Origin: Verrucomicrobiia bacterium | Lineage (GTDB): Bacteria; Verrucomicrobiota; Verrucomicrobiia; Opitutales; Cerasicoccaceae | NCBI GenBank assembly: GCA_030432235.1 | Contig: JAUIHT010000001.1 | Coordinates: forward strand, 930,001-994,000 | Direction: 5' to 3' | DNA length: 64,000 nt | In this document: positions 1 to 8,214 of the stretch, in pieces | Position numbering within the stretch: the first letter of the stretch is position 1 | How the letters are laid out: each line of letters begins with the position of its first letter | Made by a program: the position numbers and the translations under genes | Notes under the pieces: generated by a model | The model's input: the letters and a program-made list of their open reading frames with translations, nothing else | What the model was told of the DNA's origin: nothing | Database searches by the model: none

Positions 1-291
1 GATGGCCAAATCGACTTTTGCGATACGGCTAAAGGACCAGTTGAGCGCATGGTTCTGAATGACCTGGTCGACCTCGGCGAGGTTGTTGACGCAGCCCCAG
101 ACGAGCTCCTCGCCGAAGGCGTAATACTCGCGCGGTTTGTCCTGGTTTTCAAAAAAGAGCCGTACCGCCGTCTTCATATCATTGGGCGGATTCATCTCCA
201 TCGAGTAGAGAAATTGCATGGCCGCGATGCGGTTCTGGCGCCGCTTGCTGGGCGCTTTCTCCTCGGCGGGCGTGGTGTCTTCGTCAGTCAT
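1..291 (-). CDS. nusB: NusB transcription antitermination factor (partial, 3' end outside window)
   Basis: Reading leftwards from the ATG at 291, 97 codons are visible before the window ends. After a short charged leader (TPAEEKAPSKRRQ) comes the NusB opening RIAAMQFLYSMEMNP and then FGEELVWGCVNN, an RNA-binding helical-domain pattern. NusB joins NusE (S10) on boxA RNA to suppress termination in rRNA operons. It starts 7 nt after the ribH stop, the common ribH-nusB arrangement, so the two are probably co-transcribed. The C-terminal part is not visible, so integrity cannot be judged. Confidence 0.9.
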   Translation of the reverse strand, partial: MTDEDTTPAEEKAPSKRRQNRIAAMQFLYSMEMNPPNDMKTAVRLFFENQDKPREYYAFGEELVWGCVNNLAEVDQVIQNHALNWSFSRIAKVDLAI

Positions 292-298
292 GGGGAAA

Positions 299-862
299 TT
301 AGTTTTTGCGGAAAAGATTCTCGAAGTCGTCATCGTCGTCTTCTTCCTCGCCGAGTTCGTCTTCGATTTCGTCGAGGGTTTCAACCAGGCGCAGCTTGTG
401 CCAGGCCATTTCCAGAGCGGCGTGGGCGAACTCCGCCCCGCGGTCATGCTCGCCCATGCAGCGTACTTCGGCCTGCTCGCGGCTGTTGACGGTGATGATG
501 CCGTTGATGATTGGGACTTCGGTCTGCGCGCCGATGCCGTGGAAGGCCTGCGCGGTGCCGAAAGCGATGACGTCGTGGTGGCTGGTGTCCCCGGCGATCA
601 CCACACCGAGGGCGATGACGCAGTCGTACTGGCGCGAGAGGGCCTGCATGTAGACGGCGTAGGGCAACTCGTTGGAGCCCGGCACACGCATAACGGTGAT
701 GTTGCCTTCGCGCACCCGGGAGGCCCGCAGCGTGGCCACCGCGCGCTCGACGAGGGCATCGACGAACTCGGCGTTGTAGCGTGCCGCCACAATGCAGAAG
801 TAAAGGTCGCTGCCGTCGACCTCGGGAATATCGGGCCTGTCCTGGCTCATACCGTTAGCCAC
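299..862 (-). CDS. ribH: 6,7-dimethyl-8-ribityllumazine synthase
   Basis: Lumazine synthase condenses 5-amino-6-ribitylaminouracil with dihydroxybutanone phosphate in the penultimate step of riboflavin synthesis. Family landmarks are in order: FCIVAARYNAEFVDAL, VPGSNELPYA, VIAGDTSHHDVIA with the catalytic His region, and PIINGIITVNSREQA. The protein is 187 aa against about 155 for typical family members. The excess is a C-terminal tail ending in a run of Glu/Asp (EEEDDDDDFENLFRKN), which lies outside the core fold and is of unknown use. A second in-frame ATG four codons in (850) is also possible. nusB follows 7 nt downstream. Confidence 0.95.
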   Translation of the reverse strand: MANGMSQDRPDIPEVDGSDLYFCIVAARYNAEFVDALVERAVATLRASRVREGNITVMRVPGSNELPYAVYMQALSRQYDCVIALGVVIAGDTSHHDVIAFGTAQAFHGIGAQTEVPIINGIITVNSREQAEVRCMGEHDRGAEFAHAALEMAWHKLRLVETLDEIEDELGEEEDDDDDFENLFRKN

Positions 863-898
863 AAGCCAGACGCGTCCGCTCGCAAGCTAAAACTGCGA

Positions 899-2881
899 TT
901 ATGAACGCTTACGTTTGGGACGTTTGGTGTCGCGGGTGTCCAGGTAGGTCTTTTCCTTCAACTGGTCGGTGTACAGGTTGAGCAGGCGCACGCCTTCGCG
1001 GGGCTTGACCTCGTCGTTCTTGATGGCGGCGTCGATCTGCGCCTTCATACGGCGGATGAGGTCGGACTCCTTGTACTGGATGAGGTCGAGGATTTCGTTG
1101 GTGCGGAAACCGTCGATGGTTTCCTCGATGTAAAAACCGTCCTCTTCGTCGTCTTCAAGGAAGACGTGGACCTCGTTGACGCGACCGAAGAGATTGTGCA
1201 GGTCGCCCATGATGTCCTGATAGGCCCCGACGAGAAAAACGCCCAGGTAGTAGGGCTGGCCGGGAGTAAAGTCGTGCAGGCGCAGGGTGGGGCGGACGTC
1301 CTCGAGGTCGGTGAACTTGGCGATCTTGCCGTCACTGTCGCAGGTGATGTCGACCAGGGTGGCCTCGGTGCCGGGCTCTTCACGGAGGCGGTGCAGAGGT
1401 GCGACGGGAAAGAGCTGCCCCAGGGCCCAGTGGTCCAGCAGGCTCTGAAAGACGGAGAAGTTGCACACGTACTGCTCGGCCAGGAGGGTGTCGAGGTCTT
1501 CCAGTTCCTCGGGGATGTAGCCGTCCCGGCGCAGGTTGTTGCGGATGTCGTCGCAGATGCGCCAGTAAAGGTTTTCGGCTTTGGCCGTCGTTTCCAGGTC
1601 CATGTAGCCGAGGGAAAACAGGCTGGCGGCCTCTTCGCGCTTTTGCTGGGCGTCGTGGAAGCGCTCGAGCTGGCTGTAGTTGGCCCCTTCCTCCAGCGTG
1701 TGAAGCATGTCCTTGATGACGGTGTTGCGCTTCTTGCCGGGTCTCGGCACCTTGCCCTCGGGGATTTTTGCGATGCGGTCGACGACCTCCAGCACCAGTA
1801 CCGAGTGCGGGGCGACCAGCGCCCGGCCACTTTCGGAAAGAATATCGGGCTCGTCCTCGCCGGCGTCGTCGCAGACTTTCTTGATGTTGTAGACGACGTC
1901 GCGGGCGTACTCCGGCAGGGAGTAGTTCATGGAGCTTTCAAAGTTCGAGCGGGAGCCGTCGTAGTCGATACCGAGGCCGCCGCCGACATCGAGGTAGCGC
2001 ACGGGGTGGCCGAGCTTGCGCAGCTCGCAGTAGTAGCGCGCGCCCTCGGTCACGGCCCGCTTGATGGCAAGGATATCCGTGACCTGCGACCCGATATGGA
2101 AGTGCACCAGCTTGAGGGATTCGGACAGGCCGGCCTTGTTGAGCTTCTTCACCGTGTCCATGACCTCGCGGATGGAGAGGCCGAACTTGGCCTCGTCGCC
2201 GCTGCTGTTGCGCCATTTGCCTTCACCGTGGGAGTGTAGTTTCAGGCGGATGCCGACGTTCGGCGTGATGCCCATCTCCTGGCTGAGGCGGATGATGGAG
2301 TCGGCCTCGGAGGGTTGCTCGATGACGAGGATGACTTCCCGGCCCAGGCGGGTGCCCAGCAGGGCCAGGCGAATGTAGGCCTCGTCCTTGTAGCCGTTAC
2401 AGATGAGTAGCTTACCGGACTGCTCGGAGAGTGCCAGGGCGATGAGCAGTTCGGGCTTGCTGCCGGCCTCAAGCCCGAAGTTGAAGGGCTTGCCCGCGTC
2501 GATGATTTCCTCCACCACCTCGCGGAGCTGGTTGACCTTGATGGGAAAGACGCCGCGGTAGGTTCCGGAGTACTTCTCGTCTTTGATGGCCTGGGTGAAG
2601 GCGCCGGCCAGGAGCTCCACGCGGTGCCGCAACAGGTCCTGGATGCGGATGGTCAACGGGGGGTGCAGCCCGGCTTCGGCAGCCTCCTCGATGACGTCCA
2701 TCAGGCGGATGCGGCGGTGGTCGCCGGCGGGGTGGGCGCAGACGCAGCCTTCTTCATCCACGGAGAAATGGCCGCCGCCCCAGCGTTTGAGGCCGTAGTA
2801 TTCTTCCGCCTGGGCGGTGCTCCAAGGTTCAGATTTCGAGGTCAAGGGGTCGTAGTGTGCTAGTGCTTGGCCGAAAATCAA
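899..2881 (-). CDS. speA: Biosynthetic arginine decarboxylase
   Basis: SpeA is a PLP enzyme converting arginine to agmatine for polyamine synthesis. The 660-aa length fits the family. GVFPIKVNQ carries the PLP-binding lysine (about K115). Further landmarks are the barrel motif FHIGSQVTD, DVGGGLGIDYDG, and near the C-terminus the CDSDGKI substrate/PLP motif, then LGVFLVGAYQDIMGDLHNLFG. The first codon used here is TTG; another TTG at 2845 would remove 12 residues and start just before the conserved WSTAQAEEYYG block, so the exact start is unsettled. The gene lies 54 nt downstream of the Fur-family regulator on the same strand; no operator is obvious in that gap. Confidence 0.95.
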   Translation of the reverse strand: MIFGQALAHYDPLTSKSEPWSTAQAEEYYGLKRWGGGHFSVDEEGCVCAHPAGDHRRIRLMDVIEEAAEAGLHPPLTIRIQDLLRHRVELLAGAFTQAIKDEKYSGTYRGVFPIKVNQLREVVEEIIDAGKPFNFGLEAGSKPELLIALALSEQSGKLLICNGYKDEAYIRLALLGTRLGREVILVIEQPSEADSIIRLSQEMGITPNVGIRLKLHSHGEGKWRNSSGDEAKFGLSIREVMDTVKKLNKAGLSESLKLVHFHIGSQVTDILAIKRAVTEGARYYCELRKLGHPVRYLDVGGGLGIDYDGSRSNFESSMNYSLPEYARDVVYNIKKVCDDAGEDEPDILSESGRALVAPHSVLVLEVVDRIAKIPEGKVPRPGKKRNTVIKDMLHTLEEGANYSQLERFHDAQQKREEAASLFSLGYMDLETTAKAENLYWRICDDIRNNLRRDGYIPEELEDLDTLLAEQYVCNFSVFQSLLDHWALGQLFPVAPLHRLREEPGTEATLVDITCDSDGKIAKFTDLEDVRPTLRLHDFTPGQPYYLGVFLVGAYQDIMGDLHNLFGRVNEVHVFLEDDEEDGFYIEETIDGFRTNEILDLIQYKESDLIRRMKAQIDAAIKNDEVKPREGVRLLNLYTDQLKEKTYLDTRDTKRPKRKRS

Positions 2882-2935
2882 GAAAAGCTAAGAGCAAAAA
2901 CTCAAAATGCGCGTGGCCCCGGCGAAATTTAACGC

Positions 2936-3370
2936 TCAGTTTCTCCCGCAGGCCGGGCAGACACCGTAAAAAACCAGCTCGTGGTAGAGGTTGGTGTAGC
3001 CGGAGTCCTCGGCGACGTGCTCTTCCAGATGTCCGATGGTGCAGTGATGGTCGAGCGGCTCGACCTTACCGCAGCGCGTGCAGCAGACGAAGTGGCGGTG
3101 ACGCAGGGCGTCGGCCAGCACGTAATGCGCGGCGCGCTCATGCAGGCCGATGCGCCGGACGATGCCGACGCCCTCCAGGCGCTCAAAGAGACGGTAGAGC
3201 GTCACGGTGTCGGCGGCGGCCAGCTCCGTGCTTTGCTCGGCGCACTGCTGGATGCTCAGAGGCGCGTCGTTCTCACAAAGTAAATCGAGGATGGCGCGCA
3301 GGCTCTTGGTGGCGCGGAGGCCGTTTTCCCGGCAGGTGCTGATCAGGGCATCGGGCGTACGCACGCTCAT
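2936..3370 (-). CDS. Fur-family metal-responsive regulator (Zur-like)
   Basis: A 144-aa protein with the Fur architecture: N-terminal winged helix (TKSLRAILDLL, then DTVTLYRLFERLEGVGIV as recognition region) and a C-terminal dimerisation domain with metal ligands. Two CxxC pairs (CTRC and CPAC) would form the structural zinc site, and RHRHFVCC plus LDHHC supply further His/Cys ligands. Spacing and the compact C-terminus look more like Zur than iron Fur, but metal specificity cannot be read safely from sequence. It sits between a prepilin-like gene and speA, neither an obvious target. Confidence 0.85.
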   Translation of the reverse strand: MSVRTPDALISTCRENGLRATKSLRAILDLLCENDAPLSIQQCAEQSTELAAADTVTLYRLFERLEGVGIVRRIGLHERAAHYVLADALRHRHFVCCTRCGKVEPLDHHCTIGHLEEHVAEDSGYTNLYHELVFYGVCPACGRN

Positions 3371-3418
3371 GCCTTGAGGATATCGGCATCAGCGTTGGCG
3401 GAGTCAAGCCCAGGGATT

Positions 3419-4108
3419 TTAGCCAGGCGGGATAGCCGGATTGACTCCGCTGTCAATGAGCCGCTTCATGTCCCCCGCGTCGATGGTTTCCACATGCCCG
3501 TCGGCGTAAAGGTAGTTGCTGGAGCCAGTGGTACGTTCCTTTGATCGTTCACCCGTGCGGTGGCGATCCGGTTCGATGTCGCTCAGCATGGAGTACCAAC
3601 TGATCCACTCGTCTCCATGGATGTGGTCGCGGGTGAGGCTGGGCGTACGGTCCTCGCTAAGTACGCACAGCAGCAAGGTCCGTGAGGGGTTCGGTAATTT
3701 AAACAGGTTATGGTGTTCGAGTCGGTCAAAGACCAGATCGTTCAGGATATAGCTGGTTGCGTTGCGCCGGAGAATGTCTTCCTGCCGCTCAGCGGGATCG
3801 GCGGGGCAGACACGTACCTCATCCACGTTTTCCAAATAGGATTCCAAGCCATATATCCAGGCCTTTTCCTTCCGGATGGAGTGGGACGATTGGGGAAACT
3901 CGCCGTCGTGCTCGGTCGCGTAGAGCTGTAGCGCGGTGCCGATTTGCCGTTGGTTCGAAGCACAGACACTGCGGTTGGCCACCATCATGCCACTGGAGAC
4001 GACCGGGATCAGAATCAGGGCCAGCAGGGCGATGATGGCGATAGCCACGAGCGCTTCCACCAGGGTGAAGCCTGGATATTTCAAGGTGTGGATGTTCTTG
4101 GGTGTCAC
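3419..4108 (-). CDS. Prepilin-like secreted protein with C-terminal H-x-DG type motif
   Basis: From the GTG at 4108 the protein begins with a 13-residue leader ending KYPG, followed by FTLVEALVAIAIIALLAL, the prepilin-peptidase site with conserved Glu5 and hydrophobic helix. The frame stays open to a TTG at 4165, but the shorter start gives a standard leader. Behind the helix are N-R-x-C-x-SNQRQIGTALQLYA and a late NYLYADGHVETID, as in the pseudopilin-like (DUF1559/H-X9-DG type) proteins abundant in Planctomycetes and Verrucomicrobia. About 229 aa. It is a lone copy away from the T2SS operon. Likely assembled or anchored through the inner membrane; its job is unknown. Confidence 0.8.
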   Translation of the reverse strand: MTPKNIHTLKYPGFTLVEALVAIAIIALLALILIPVVSSGMMVANRSVCASNQRQIGTALQLYATEHDGEFPQSSHSIRKEKAWIYGLESYLENVDEVRVCPADPAERQEDILRRNATSYILNDLVFDRLEHHNLFKLPNPSRTLLLCVLSEDRTPSLTRDHIHGDEWISWYSMLSDIEPDRHRTGERSKERTTGSSNYLYADGHVETIDAGDMKRLIDSGVNPAIPPG

Positions 4109-4180
4109 GATCTGCGGTTGAAAATGCCAAAGCCGGAGTCCGCTGGCAGACTCCGGGCCCGGCAATGGTTGAAGGTGAAA

Positions 4181-4906
4181 TCAGGCTTTCCGGGAGCGCC
4201 GCAGGGCCACCAGCCCGAGAGTCAGAACGGAGAGCAACAGGGCCGTGGTCGCAGGTTCCGGTACGGCTTGTACGGAGAAGAACGCAGAGGCTGTCTTAAA
4301 GCCGTCCAGGACGTTTGTGCCCTCCCAAGTGAACTCGAAGTCGTACTGCCCCGGGGTGGTCAGCCCCCATTGGAAATGCACGTGATCGCCCGGTGTCAGT
4401 GAGAGGGTGTTGTTGTCGTAGGTGGCGCCGACGTTGAAAGTGGAAAAGGCCACATCCACCACGGTGGTGTCGGCGAGATTGGTCGTATACAGCGCAAACT
4501 CGGCGCCGTCCGGAATGGACCAGTCCGTCAACGTCAATGAGATGTCGCCCGTCCAGTCGTCAAAATCAAGCTCTTCGACGGCAAAGCCCAGGTTCGGCAG
4601 GTAGCTCGACGAGCCCATTGCGAAAATCTCAGTGCCGTCGGCCACACCGATGGCGCTGCTGAGACCGGAGGGAGACGAGCGTGTGGCGGTAGTGCGGGCG
4701 ATGATAGCGTCGGGGCCGTATTCTTCTTCGGTTACCAATGGACTGCCATCGACCACGGCGCCGGCCCCCAGATGCCAGTGAGGCTCGAATTCACTGTCTT
4801 CGTAGGCAAGGCCGATATCGCCATGGCCGGAAGTGTAAGTGGACTGCGCCTGGAGAGGCAGAATGGCAGCCGCGAAAATAAGAGTGAGGAATGAAGTATT
4901 GTGCAT
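4181..4906 (-). CDS. PEP-CTERM sorting-domain protein
   Basis: A 241-aa secreted protein. Residues 1-20 form a signal peptide ending LPLQAQS. The C-terminus carries the PEP-CTERM tripartite tag: VPEPATTA, a hydrophobic segment LLLSVLTLGLVAL, and a basic end RRSRKA. In this family exosortase removes the tail and the protein is delivered to the cell surface. The middle is acidic, threonine-rich and predicted beta-rich (for example SLTLTDWSIPDGAEF), without recognisable catalytic residues. The leader region contains an inverted repeat (4926-4968). No exosortase gene is in this window. Confidence 0.85.
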   Translation of the reverse strand: MHNTSFLTLIFAAAILPLQAQSTYTSGHGDIGLAYEDSEFEPHWHLGAGAVVDGSPLVTEEEYGPDAIIARTTATRSSPSGLSSAIGVADGTEIFAMGSSSYLPNLGFAVEELDFDDWTGDISLTLTDWSIPDGAEFALYTTNLADTTVVDVAFSTFNVGATYDNNTLSLTPGDHVHFQWGLTTPGQYDFEFTWEGTNVLDGFKTASAFFSVQAVPEPATTALLLSVLTLGLVALRRSRKA

Positions 4907-4925
4907 AAGCCTTCACTAATCAATT

Positions 4926-4968
4926 AACGCAACTTGTTTGCAATATAAAAATGCAATAAAGTTGCGTT
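4926..4968. repeat. Nested inverted repeat in the leader between the PEP-CTERM gene and yajC
   Basis: AACGCAACTT at 4926-4935 is exactly complementary to AAGTTGCGTT at 4959-4968. Inside it TTGCA (4938-4942) pairs with TGCAA (4952-4956). On the plus strand it is followed by a T run. It lies in the 200-nt divergent spacer, about 20-60 nt upstream of the PEP-CTERM start on the minus strand, so it would fold in that gene's 5' leader. It may be an operator or an RNA hairpin; function unknown. Confidence 0.6.
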
Positions 4969-5106
4969 TTTATCTGCGGAGCATGCTTTTTTCTCCATAG
5001 GAGACGGCTTGACGGGCCTTGCTTTTCCCGAAAATCCTTCCTCCCGAAAGCCCTTGCTTTTTGGTGACGGACGCGTTTTGCTGCCCGTTTTTCTTTTTAA
5101 CATTCC

Positions 5107-5493
5107 ATGACCATTGAAACCCTTACTTCCCTTCTTACGCCTATAATGGCGCAAACCGAAGGCGCGCCCGGCGGTGGCGGCTCCATGATGCTGCTGATTT
5201 ACGGCCTGCTTTTTGCCGGGCTGTGGTTCCTCGTTATCGCGCCGCAACGCAAGAAGCAGAAGGACCTCGAAGCCACCATCAAGAGCATCAAGCAGGGTGA
5301 CGAGATCGTGACCACCGGCGGCATCTACGGCACCGTCGCCAGCATCCGCAGTGACCGCTTCATCATCCGCGTGGCGGAGAACACCCGCATGGAATTCAGC
5401 AAGAACGCCGTCGCCGCCGTCGTCAAAAAGAAGGGCGAGAAAGACGACAAGGACGTCAAGAACCTTGAGGATTCCGCCGAGGACAAGAAATAG
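5107..5493 (+). CDS. yajC: Preprotein translocase accessory subunit YajC
   Basis: A 128-aa single-span membrane protein. After a short periplasmic stretch it has one transmembrane helix (MLLIYGLLFAGLWFLVIAPQ), then the YajC signature PQRKKQKDLE and IKQGDEIVTTGGIYGTV, and a lysine/aspartate-rich tail. YajC associates with SecDF in the SecYEG holotranslocon. secDF follows 42 nt downstream on the same strand, the classical order, supporting an operon. A GGC/GPGGGG-like glycine stretch precedes the helix, which is common in the family. Confidence 0.95.
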   Translation: MTIETLTSLLTPIMAQTEGAPGGGGSMMLLIYGLLFAGLWFLVIAPQRKKQKDLEATIKSIKQGDEIVTTGGIYGTVASIRSDRFIIRVAENTRMEFSKNAVAAVVKKKGEKDDKDVKNLEDSAEDKK

Positions 5494-5535
5494 CCGGCCC
5501 TCTCTTTTTTTATAACCCCATCATTATTATAAGCC

Positions 5536-8208
5536 ATGAAAGGCTCTATTGTCTGGAAACTTATCTTTGCGGCCGTCGTAGTCGGCTGGGCCGCGCTTAG
5601 TCTTGTGCCTGTGCAGGACACGCCCTTTGAGGAATTCATCGAGGTACGTCCCACCGACAACGTCGAGGAATTCGGTCTCCTGCTGGAGCGTGCCAAAGCC
5701 CGCGTGGACGACGGCACCGACTCCACGCTCTATCTGGCGATCAAGAACATCGCGCAGGAAGAAGACATCGACCTGTACGGCCAGTACTTCCCCGATATCG
5801 ACCTGATCGACGTGAAGAATCTGGAAAAGCGCAATGACATCCTCATGCATGTGCTCCTGCAGGAATCACAGGGCAAGCTCAAGAAGGGCCTGGACCTGCA
5901 GGGCGGCGTCGCCTTCACCCTGCGCATCGACGAGGATGCCGAAAGTGAGTTCGAGGCGCAGAGCCGTCTGGAGGACGCTATCGACATCATGTCCGAGCGC
6001 GTGAACAGCCTCGGTGTGGCCGAGCCTGTCATCCGGGCTGTGCCGCCCAACGGCATCGAGATTCAACTGCCGGGCGTGAACCTGAAGGACAACCCCGACG
6101 CCAAGGATATCTTCGTCAAGCCCGCCCGCCTGGAGTTCCGCCGTGTGCACAACTTTGAGACACCCATGCCGGACGTAAAGCCTGGCACCATCAAGTCGTT
6201 CAAGGTCAACCCGCGCGATCCGAACAGCCCCACCGCCGCCTACGAGGCCATGATTCTCGAACGTGAGGACAAGGATACCGGCGAGATTACCGAGGAACGT
6301 TATTGGGTGAAAAAGATTCCCGAAGCCACCGGTAACATCATCGACAGTGCCTCGCCCTATATTCAGGCCAACGGCGTCTACTCCATCTCCGTCGATATGA
6401 CCAGCGAGGGCGGCGAGGCCTTCGCCAACATCACCACGCAGATGGATGATGAGGACAAGCAGTTGCGCTCGATGGGCAAACGCGCCCTGTTGGCCTCCGT
6501 CCTCGACGGCAAGCTCTACTCCGCTGTCGGCCTCAACGACGGACCGATTCTCGGCGGGCGCGCACAAATCACCGGTGATTTTTCCCAGCGCGAAGCCCTT
6601 GAGCTTTCCAACGTCTTGAATAACCCGCTCGAATTCGAACTCGTGCTCGAGGAAATGTACGAAGTGGGTCCGAGCCTGGCAGCCGATGCCCGTGAGGCTT
6701 CCATCAACGCCGCCATGTGGGGCGCTGGTGCGGTTGTCATCTTCATGCTCCTTTACTACGGGCTCTCCGGTATCGTTGCGGTGATTTCCGTCGTTCTCAA
6801 TTTGATCATCGTCCTTGGTGTGCTGGCCAGCGTGGGTGCGACTCTGACCCTCCCGGGTGTGGCCGCGCTCGTGCTCACCATCGGTATGGCGGTGGACGCC
6901 AACATTCTCATCTTCGAACGTATTCGCGAGGAGCTTACCGCTGGCAAGTCGGCCAAGAGCGCGCTGCAAGCGGGTTATGACAAGGCTCTCTCGACCATCG
7001 TCGACGCCAACGTGACCACGCTCATCACCGCGGTCATCCTCATCTGGCTGGGGCGCGAGGCGGTCAAGGGCTTCGGTGTGACGCTGGCCATCGGTATCGG
7101 TTCGTCCATGTTCGCCGCACTCATCATCAGCCGTGCGCTGCTGGAGATTGTCGTCAGCATGGGCGCGACGAAGCTGTTGCTGCTTTCTCTCTGGAAGGAA
7201 AAGGCGATCAACTTCATGGGCTTCCGTAAGCCCGCCTTCGCGGTGTCGTGGTGTGTTGTTATTCTTGGCGTTATCGCTATCGCCACGCATGGGCACACCA
7301 TCCTCGGTATCGACTTCAAAGGCGGCTCCGAGGTCGTGCTGGAATTTAACCAGGACGCCCGCGGCGACATTTCCGTGGCCAAGATTTACGATGTGGCCGA
7401 GCAGAACGACCTCGGCGAGGTCCAGGCCGTTTTCCAGAAGCCCATCGGCAATGCCAACGAACGCCTGTCCGTGCAGATGGACAGCGAGGAGGAGCGCCCC
7501 GACCAGGTCGTGCAAGTCCTGAAGGAAGCATTCCCGAATGCGGAGCTAACCGAGGTGTCGCGCAATGTCATTGGAGCCTCCGTTAGCTCGGCGGTGGTTC
7601 GCAACGCCATCGAATCGGTGGCCATCGCCCTGATCGGTATCCTGCTGTACGTGGCATTGCGCTTCGAAGTCGGTTTCGGCGTGGGCGCGGTCGTGGCTAC
7701 GGTGCACGACGTGCTGATGTCTATCGGCATTTACGTGATTCTCGGGCAGGTCTTCGGCATTGGCAGCGGGCAGTTCTCCGGTCCGATGGTGGCGGCGGTC
7801 CTCATGATCGTCGGTTACTCCATCAATGACACCATTGTTGTCTTTGACCGCATCCGCGAGGAGCTGGAGCTGAATCCGGACAAGAACCTGATGGCCATTA
7901 TCAATCTCGCGGTCAACCGCACCCTGTCCCGTACCGTCCTGACCAGTGTGACCACCCTGGTGGCGGCCGTGTCGCTGTGGATTTTCGGTGAAGGCATTGT
8001 GTCGGACTTCGCACTGGTCTTTGTCATCGGCATCCTCACCGGTACCTTCTCGTCCATCTTTATCGCCAGCCCGGTCTTCTACTGGTGGCATAAGGGCGAC
8101 CGCAAGCATGTGGTCGAGCGCGAGCTGACCCGCCCCGCCTACGAATGGGAATCCACCAGTTCCAGCAGCCGGCGCAAACCCGGTCCAACCGCCAAGGCAG
8201 AAAGCTAA
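5536..8208 (+). CDS. secDF: Protein translocase subunit SecDF (fused SecD and SecF)
   Basis: An 890-aa fusion of the two proton-driven Sec accessory proteins. The SecD half opens with a membrane helix, has the KKGLDLQGGVAFTLRID signature near residue 120, a periplasmic P1 region, and a six-helix domain containing VLTIGMAVDANILIFERIREEL. The SecF half begins near residue 560 with another helix, IDFKGGSEVVLEFN, and a second six-helix domain with MIVGYSINDTIVVFDRIREEL. Both halves keep the conserved Asp of the proton path. The two-in-one form is common in Verrucomicrobiota and some other phyla. recJ starts 6 nt after the stop. Confidence 0.97.
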   Translation: MKGSIVWKLIFAAVVVGWAALSLVPVQDTPFEEFIEVRPTDNVEEFGLLLERAKARVDDGTDSTLYLAIKNIAQEEDIDLYGQYFPDIDLIDVKNLEKRNDILMHVLLQESQGKLKKGLDLQGGVAFTLRIDEDAESEFEAQSRLEDAIDIMSERVNSLGVAEPVIRAVPPNGIEIQLPGVNLKDNPDAKDIFVKPARLEFRRVHNFETPMPDVKPGTIKSFKVNPRDPNSPTAAYEAMILEREDKDTGEITEERYWVKKIPEATGNIIDSASPYIQANGVYSISVDMTSEGGEAFANITTQMDDEDKQLRSMGKRALLASVLDGKLYSAVGLNDGPILGGRAQITGDFSQREALELSNVLNNPLEFELVLEEMYEVGPSLAADAREASINAAMWGAGAVVIFMLLYYGLSGIVAVISVVLNLIIVLGVLASVGATLTLPGVAALVLTIGMAVDANILIFERIREELTAGKSAKSALQAGYDKALSTIVDANVTTLITAVILIWLGREAVKGFGVTLAIGIGSSMFAALIISRALLEIVVSMGATKLLLLSLWKEKAINFMGFRKPAFAVSWCVVILGVIAIATHGHTILGIDFKGGSEVVLEFNQDARGDISVAKIYDVAEQNDLGEVQAVFQKPIGNANERLSVQMDSEEERPDQVVQVLKEAFPNAELTEVSRNVIGASVSSAVVRNAIESVAIALIGILLYVALRFEVGFGVGAVVATVHDVLMSIGIYVILGQVFGIGSGQFSGPMVAAVLMIVGYSINDTIVVFDRIREELELNPDKNLMAIINLAVNRTLSRTVLTSVTTLVAAVSLWIFGEGIVSDFALVFVIGILTGTFSSIFIASPVFYWWHKGDRKHVVERELTRPAYEWESTSSSSRRKPGPTAKAES

Positions 8209-8214
8209 GCCGGA

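Noticed and set aside
4924-5247. Possible minus-strand gene upstream of yajC
   Set aside because: Basic low-information sequence overlapping the yajC start; no signal peptide or motif, and the spacer is better explained as a divergent control region.
5866-7515. 549-aa open frame antisense to secDF
   Set aside because: It mirrors the codon pattern of secDF on the other strand, has His/Asp-rich sequence without domains, and secDF is unambiguous.
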